Below are positions 55,078 to 64,000 of a stretch of 64,000 bases of DNA, piece by piece. The translations under genes and the position numbers were made by a program. The DNA comes from Salinimonas chungwhensis DSM 16280 (GTDB lineage Bacteria; Pseudomonadota; Gammaproteobacteria; Enterobacterales; Alteromonadaceae). Location: the NCBI RefSeq assembly GCF_000378185.1, contig NZ_KB899382.1:97533-161532 (forward strand), read 5' to 3'. The notes beneath the pieces were generated by a model. It did not search any database and was not told the DNA's origin. It saw only the letters and a program-made list of their open reading frames with translations. The first letter of the stretch is position 1. Every line of letters begins with the position of its first letter.

Positions 55078-55091
55078 TGGGGGAGAGATAA

Positions 55092-58202
<3,111 letters not shown>

Positions 58203-58247
58203 TACAACGTAGCCCTGGGTCAAAGCCAGGGCGCTACAAGAGGGTTT

Positions 58248-59117
58248 ATGGCGCACTCACATTCCCATAGTTCAGAAAAAATTGGCTGGGCTTTTTTCCT
58301 TAATTTTGGCTTCACTATCATTGAGTTTATTGGAGGATGGTTAACAAATAGTACCGCCATTATGGCAGATGCCGTGCATGACTTAGGTGACACACTCTCG
58401 ATCGGCAGTGCCTGGCTTCTGAACAAACTCGGTACAAAAAGCGCAACGAAAGAATTTACCTATGGCTATCGACGGCTGAGTTTACTTGGGGCGCTGATAA
58501 ACGGCATTGTTTTAATAGTTGGCTCTGCCTGGATCCTTTACGAAGCAGTGCCACGTCTGAGTAATCCAGAAATGCCAGAAACAGAAGGCATGATTGCACT
58601 GGCTATACTCGGGGTACTGGTCAATGGTTTCGCCGCTTTTAAATTACAGGGTGGTAAATCGTTGAATGAAAAAGTACTGAACTGGCATTTACTGGAAGAC
58701 GTTTTAGGTTGGGTAGCGGTACTGATTGTCGCTATTGTTATGCAATTCAAAGAATGGCCTGTTCTGGATCCGATTCTGTCTATTGGATTTACGCTATTCA
58801 TTCTGTTCAACGTTATCCGAAACCTCATCAGTACCGTGAAGCTGTTTTTTCAGGCGTCACCAGACAACAGGCTGTTGCAAAACGTAACTGACAAGTTGCT
58901 TGAACTTGATGCCGTGAGCGAACTGCATCACCTGCATATCTGGTCACTAGATGGTGATCATCATGTCGCGACCGTTCACGTTGTTAGTCAGTTTGAGTCC
59001 AAGGCTGAGTACCTTAAACTAAAAGAAAGTGTGTCTAACGCGCTGCAAGAGTTTGAGTTATTGCATACCACTATTGAAATCGAGCTGACCAGCGAAGAAT
59101 GTCGGGATGCTAGTTAA
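58248..59117 (+). CDS. czcD: CzcD-type cation diffusion facilitator (289 aa)
   Basis: ATG 58248 follows aagagg. It has six membrane segments with the metal site HxxxD in TAIMADAVHDLGDTLSIGSA and a matching site in TM5 (NWHLLEDVLGWVAVLI). A histidine-rich N-terminus (HSHSHSSEK) precedes the first segment. The cytoplasmic C-terminal domain contains LHHLHIWSLDGDHHVATVHV. It exports Zn2+ (or Cd/Co) from cytoplasm to periplasm by proton exchange, feeding CzcCBA. It is transcribed in the same direction 45 bases after czcA. Confidence 0.92.
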   Translation: MAHSHSHSSEKIGWAFFLNFGFTIIEFIGGWLTNSTAIMADAVHDLGDTLSIGSAWLLNKLGTKSATKEFTYGYRRLSLLGALINGIVLIVGSAWILYEAVPRLSNPEMPETEGMIALAILGVLVNGFAAFKLQGGKSLNEKVLNWHLLEDVLGWVAVLIVAIVMQFKEWPVLDPILSIGFTLFILFNVIRNLISTVKLFFQASPDNRLLQNVTDKLLELDAVSELHHLHIWSLDGDHHVATVHVVSQFESKAEYLKLKESVSNALQEFELLHTTIEIELTSEECRDAS

Positions 59118-59188
59118 TTCGATGATGCAGTATTAATTAATGGGGGCTGGGACAACTTTTAGCCCCCACCTCGTTAGCTCTAACATCC

Positions 59189-59396
<208 letters not shown>

Positions 59397-59502
59397 CAAA
59401 AAGGGCTTTCTTATTAATGACGAAAGCTCTTATTTCGAATTACCCAGAACGGCGAAACTAAAATAATGTCGTGTCGTTCATTTTTTGACGGTGCAGGAAA
59501 GT

Positions 59503-60135
59503 ATGGAACCTACAAGAAAAAGTGATTTAAAAAAGGCGAGAACACTTCAAATATTAAATGTCATCTATGATGTTATGGAAGTAATAGTCGCTTTAATAGC
59601 AGGGATAACTGCCAATAGTTCAGCGCTCATAGGATGGGCATTGGATAGCACAATAGAAGTGATAAGTGCTACCACACTAGGCTGGCGTCTACACGGTGAG
59701 CTTAAAGGAATTGATGAAGACCAGGTGAACAGACGGAAAAAAATTACCCTCTACGTAATTGCCGTATCATTTGCTTTGGTCTGCATATTTATATCTTATG
59801 ATTCAGTTTCAAAACTTTTTAGTCAGAAAACTTCAAGCTGGAGCACTATGGGTTTAATCATTTTAGTTACTTCTTTGCTTATCAACCCTATTTTTATTTA
59901 TTTCAAAAGAAAATATGGCCGAAAGCTGGATAGTCCAGCGTTACTTGCCGATGCCAAAGATACCTTTATCTGCTTATACCAAACTATCGTTGTTCTTGCT
60001 GGTTTGCTATTGGTAAATTGGTTTGGCTGGTGGTGGGCCGATCCCGTGGCGGCGTTGCTCATTGTACCTTATGCAGCAAAAGAAGGTTGGGAAGCTTACA
60101 CGCAAGCAAGAGATATCAGCATTAATGAGAAATAA
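59503..60135 (+). CDS. CDF-family cation transporter without C-terminal domain (210 aa)
   Basis: ATG 59503 follows aggaaagt. The protein has five or six membrane segments. Metal-site helices are GITANSSALIGWALDSTIEV (aspartate in place of the usual second site pattern) and SPALLADAKDTFICLYQTIV. It ends soon after the last membrane segment (DPVAALLIVPYAAKEGWEAY), lacking the cytoplasmic ferredoxin-like domain of CzcD. This compact form is known in CDF relatives of metal-resistance islands. Substrate unknown. Confidence 0.78.
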   Translation: MEPTRKSDLKKARTLQILNVIYDVMEVIVALIAGITANSSALIGWALDSTIEVISATTLGWRLHGELKGIDEDQVNRRKKITLYVIAVSFALVCIFISYDSVSKLFSQKTSSWSTMGLIILVTSLLINPIFIYFKRKYGRKLDSPALLADAKDTFICLYQTIVVLAGLLLVNWFGWWWADPVAALLIVPYAAKEGWEAYTQARDISINEK

Positions 60136-60339
60136 TACCCGCATCCCCTTTAATAATTCATTCTCTTAGAACTGACTTATTCTATCGAGTATAAACCAAG
60201 TGCCCCGGCTTCAGTCATCGTGATACGGCACAGAATGTAATGATCCATGCATTCAATGGTTAAGATATTAATACTTAGGGATCTATAAAGCCCTTAATTG
60301 AATCGGCGATTGATTAACATTGTCTTAAAGGAGAGAACA

Positions 60340-61015
60340 ATGAGTGAGTTTTTAACGCAATGGCAAGAGGCGGCTGAGCTTACTCGGGGCGCTGATAAAC
60401 GGCATTGTTTTAATCGTTGGTTCTGCCTGGGTCCTTTATGAGGCAGTGCCACGGCTGAGTAATCCAGAGATGCCAGAAACAGAAGGCATGATTGCACTGG
60501 CTATTCTTGGCGTACTGGTCAACGGCTTCGCCGCGTATAAATTACAAGGTGGTAAATCGCTGAATGAAAAAGTTCTGAACTGGCATTTACTCGAAGACGT
60601 TTTAGGTTGGGTAGCGGTACTCATTGTCGCTATTGTTATGCAGTTCAAAGACTGGCCTGTTCTGGATCCGGTTCTTTCTATCGGATTTACGCTTTTCATT
60701 CTGTTCAACGTTATCCGAAATCTTATCAGCACCGTAAAACTGTTTTTTCAGGCGTCACCAGACAACGACCTTTTACAAAACGTGACTGATAAATTGCTTG
60801 AACTTGATGCTGTTAGCAATCTGCATCACCTGCATATCTGGTCACTAGATGGTGAGCATCATGTCGCGACAGTTCACATCGTTAGTCAATTTGAGTCGAA
60901 AGCTGAATACCTAATGTTGAAAGAAAGCATAGCGAATGCTTTGGATGAATTTGAATTGTCACATACAACCATAGAGGTTGAGAATGGTCTAGAAGATTGT
61001 CGTGACACCAAATAG
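60340..61015 (+). pseudogene. 5'-truncated second czcD, joined to an unrelated gene start
   Basis: A good ribosome site and ATG 60340 open MSEFLTQWQEAAEL, which is not CDF-like. At about 60372 the sequence becomes nearly identical to czcD from its third membrane segment on (LLGALINGIVLIVGSAWVLY), but in a different frame. From 60446 the frame is open to the natural end (LHHLHIWSLDGEHHVATVHI). The copy lacks the first two membrane segments, so transport is not expected. An internal ATG 60446 could give only a domain fragment. Confidence 0.75.
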
Positions 61016-61298
61016 CTAAAGAAGCGATAGGTCACGTTAATGTGTATTAACGTGACCTATTAATTGCATGTTGAGAAAGGGCAACGAACGCCACTGGCAA
61101 GCCAGATTAACGGCGCAAGAGCAGAGTAGCCCGAACGTGCAACAAAGTGCGGCTTTGGTGTGCATGCGGAAGGCCATACTCATACCTTAAGAGTTTCTGC
61201 TCAACGCTCATCAATGTCATTGTGTTCAAAGTGTAGTGGCAGACTAAACCCGAACACCATTTTAAGTGGTAGCATTACACTTAATAACGAGGTGTTCA

Positions 61299-62461
<1,163 letters not shown>

Positions 62462-62547
62462 CCACTACATTCGTTCACTAATTTTAGACAAGCTTTTATT
62501 CGCCCTATATGGCTATGGCGGCACTAAATGACTCAAGGAGTATTGCG

Positions 62548-63738
62548 TTGAATCGGAATCAAAGAGTAGAGCTAGCTTTTAATTTTATGCTAGCGAAAGA
62601 GAAAGCCGGAGAAGCTTTTACGATGGCTGAACTTGCTGAGGCATCTGGCTGGGCATTAAGTAGTTGTCAAACGTATCAGACTAAAAGGTGGCACCAATTC
62701 GTTCAAAAAGATGGTAACCAATACACATCTACAGGCCTTGTCTACCTAAGTAAAGAAGAGTTTAGTCTTATACACTCACAAAAACTCCTGGGCCCAAATA
62801 AAATTTCATCGAAAAGCATATTACTTCACAAAGCTCGAGAATTTGCTTTATTAGCTGTATCTACTTATAACAACCCGTATACAGAGTTCAAGACGTATGG
62901 CTTTATTGTTAATATAGTTATCGCCTACACTGCATTATTTCACGCTATTTTTGAAAAGAAATCACAAAACTATGTTTACATTGATGATGAAGGTAATCCA
63001 ATACTGATTGACGGAGAGGAAAAGGCGTGGGAGTTATCTCGATGTTGCTCTGAATATTGGGGTGGAGATCACAATCCAGAAACTAAGAATTTGAATTTTC
63101 TTATCGGACTTAGAAATAAGATTGAACATAGAAGTTTACCAGCGGTTGATCTTGCTACTAGCGGTGAATGTCAATCTGCGCTTAACAACTTTGAAAACCT
63201 ACTGGTCGAAGAGTTCGGAGATAGCCAAGCATTAATGGCAAAGCTAGCTATTGCAATGCAACTAACACGAACTTCTGAACAAGCTCAACTGGAAGCATTA
63301 AAACAATTTCAAACTGAGAACTATCGTGTTGTGCGTGAATACATGGAAACATATAAGAATGACTTGTCAGATGAAGTACTTGAAAGTCAAAAATACAGAA
63401 TTAGAGCATTCTTAGTTCCAAAACTTGGAAATCATGCCAAATCCGCTGATTTATCCGTTGAATTCATTAATGTTAATAAACTGAACGATGATGAAATGAC
63501 TAACTATGAACAGGGTGTAGCTTTCATTAAAGGCATTGAGTCACCATTTAAATTGAAGCCTAGTAAAGTTGTTCCTATCGTAAAAGAAAAAATTAAAGAC
63601 TTTAATCCGACTCTACACATTAAATGCTGGAAGTTTTACAACGCGAGGCCTCGGGAAGTTGTTACTACATTTAAAGGTGAATATGCTGCATATGTTGAAG
63701 GGTTTGATGGGTACTTATATTCTCCCGAATTCAGATAA
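62548..63738 (+). CDS. DUF3644 HEPN-type protein with N-terminal helix-turn-helix (396 aa)
   Basis: TTG 62548 lies seven bases after aaggag and gives NRNQRVELAFNFMLAKEKAG; ATG 62509 is in frame without a site. Residues 1-70 look like a winged helix (FTMAELAEASGWALSSCQTY). The DUF3644 domain follows: LHKAREFALLAVSTYNNPYT, FKTYGFIVNIVIAYTALFHA. It carries the HEPN motif Rx4H in LIGLRNKIEHRSLP. HEPN proteins with this motif are usually RNases in toxin or phage-defence systems. The C-terminal 180 residues are unassigned. It stands alone, between two IS elements. Confidence 0.75.
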   Translation: MNRNQRVELAFNFMLAKEKAGEAFTMAELAEASGWALSSCQTYQTKRWHQFVQKDGNQYTSTGLVYLSKEEFSLIHSQKLLGPNKISSKSILLHKAREFALLAVSTYNNPYTEFKTYGFIVNIVIAYTALFHAIFEKKSQNYVYIDDEGNPILIDGEEKAWELSRCCSEYWGGDHNPETKNLNFLIGLRNKIEHRSLPAVDLATSGECQSALNNFENLLVEEFGDSQALMAKLAIAMQLTRTSEQAQLEALKQFQTENYRVVREYMETYKNDLSDEVLESQKYRIRAFLVPKLGNHAKSADLSVEFINVNKLNDDEMTNYEQGVAFIKGIESPFKLKPSKVVPIVKEKIKDFNPTLHIKCWKFYNARPREVVTTFKGEYAAYVEGFDGYLYSPEFR

Positions 63739-63827
63739 TAAGTGCACCACTCATGGTTAAACGGTGAGGAGAGATCAACTGCCTGTTGGTGGTACTCTGT
63801 AATCGCCAAAAAACAAGAGTAGTTACC

Positions 63828-64000
63828 ATGAGTTACAAGCAGTTGATCGAGGGACAACGATACCAGATCGAGGCCTACTTACGCGAGGGTTTCAGTTATC
63901 GGAAGATAGGAAAGCGTCTGAACGTGAGCCACAGCACCATCAGTAGAGAAGTAAATCGTAATCGAATTCGGGATAGCCACTATTTGCCGGAAGTCGCTCA
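63828..64000 (+). CDS. IS30-family transposase, N-terminal part cut by the window edge
   Basis: ATG 63828 encodes a helix-turn-helix typical of IS30 transposases: LIEGQRYQIEAYLREGFSYR, then KIGKRLNVSHSTISREVNRN. The rest of the gene and the right end of the element lie beyond the window. The left end must lie between 63739 and 63828. Confidence 0.85.
   Translation, partial: MSYKQLIEGQRYQIEAYLREGFSYRKIGKRLNVSHSTISREVNRNRIRDSHYLPEVA

Noticed and set aside
60446..61015. Second functional CDF transporter
   Set aside because: It lacks the first two membrane helices including the first metal site, and the upstream start is in another frame, so it was called a truncated copy.

Overview
The window looks like chromosomal DNA of a marine gammaproteobacterium, most likely Alteromonadales/Alteromonadaceae. 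The clues are the GABA shunt genes, a 7TM-DISM diguanylate cyclase, a DddY-like DMSP lyase, ZapE, and several double-glycine (GG) leader peptides. No intact tRNA, rRNA or CRISPR array was seen. The organism call is inference from gene content, not from a marker gene.

Layout. (1) 1-26.5 kb is mostly ordinary chromosome: gabD (partial) and gabT, a secreted hypothetical, a GGDEF cyclase, DUF6314, a DMT exporter, a lipoprotein penicillin/AHL-type acylase, a rhomboid protease beside a GG peptide, a membrane gene pair, a DddY-like DMSP lyase, a chemoreceptor and an AI-2E-type transporter. A nuclease cluster follows (GIY-YIG, NYN, and a frameshifted Mrr-type endonuclease), then zapE, a GH2 beta-glucuronidase and two more GG peptides. 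(2) From 26.8 kb the window enters a tandem array of islands. Three direct repeats at 26843-26927, 31251-31304 and 51791-51844 are copies of the 3' half of a tRNA-Leu(CAA) gene (minus strand), cut at the anticodon loop. Each is followed, exactly 56 nt further on, by a pair of CTTTGCA-type heptamers. This is what attachment sites of successive site-specific integrations look like. The complete tRNA should lie to the right of the window. (3) Island I (26.9-31.3 kb) is a decayed segment with a GST remnant, a CMD pseudogene, an IS stub, a fragment of a filamentous haemagglutinin/CdiA-like gene and two intact GG peptides. (4) Island II (31.3-51.8 kb) looks like a defence island. It holds an IS407-group insertion, an unrecognised 968 aa + 399 aa gene pair, a three-gene TM / metallo-beta-lactamase / patatin operon, a DUF4365-like nuclease, an HNH endonuclease, a tyrosine integrase, a TIR / deoxyribosyltransferase-like / SIR2 operon whose SIR2 gene is out of frame near an A8 tract, an IS3 element, and a DUF1863 TIR-like gene with a membrane partner. 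(5) Island III (51.8 kb to the end) carries a Cys/His-rich secreted protein, czcCBA, czcD, a second CDF transporter, scars of a duplicated czc set, an IS3 element, a DUF3644/HEPN gene and the start of an IS30 transposase.

How the parts work together. GabT and GabD convert GABA through succinate semialdehyde to succinate. CzcCBA plus the CDF proteins would export Zn/Co/Cd. The TIR-NDT-SIR2 operon fits NAD-linked abortive infection of the Thoeris type (inference). The GG peptides share one arrangement: peptide gene, stem-loop, then a membrane protein gene. That looks like bacteriocin plus immunity with an attenuator between them, but no exporter is in the window.
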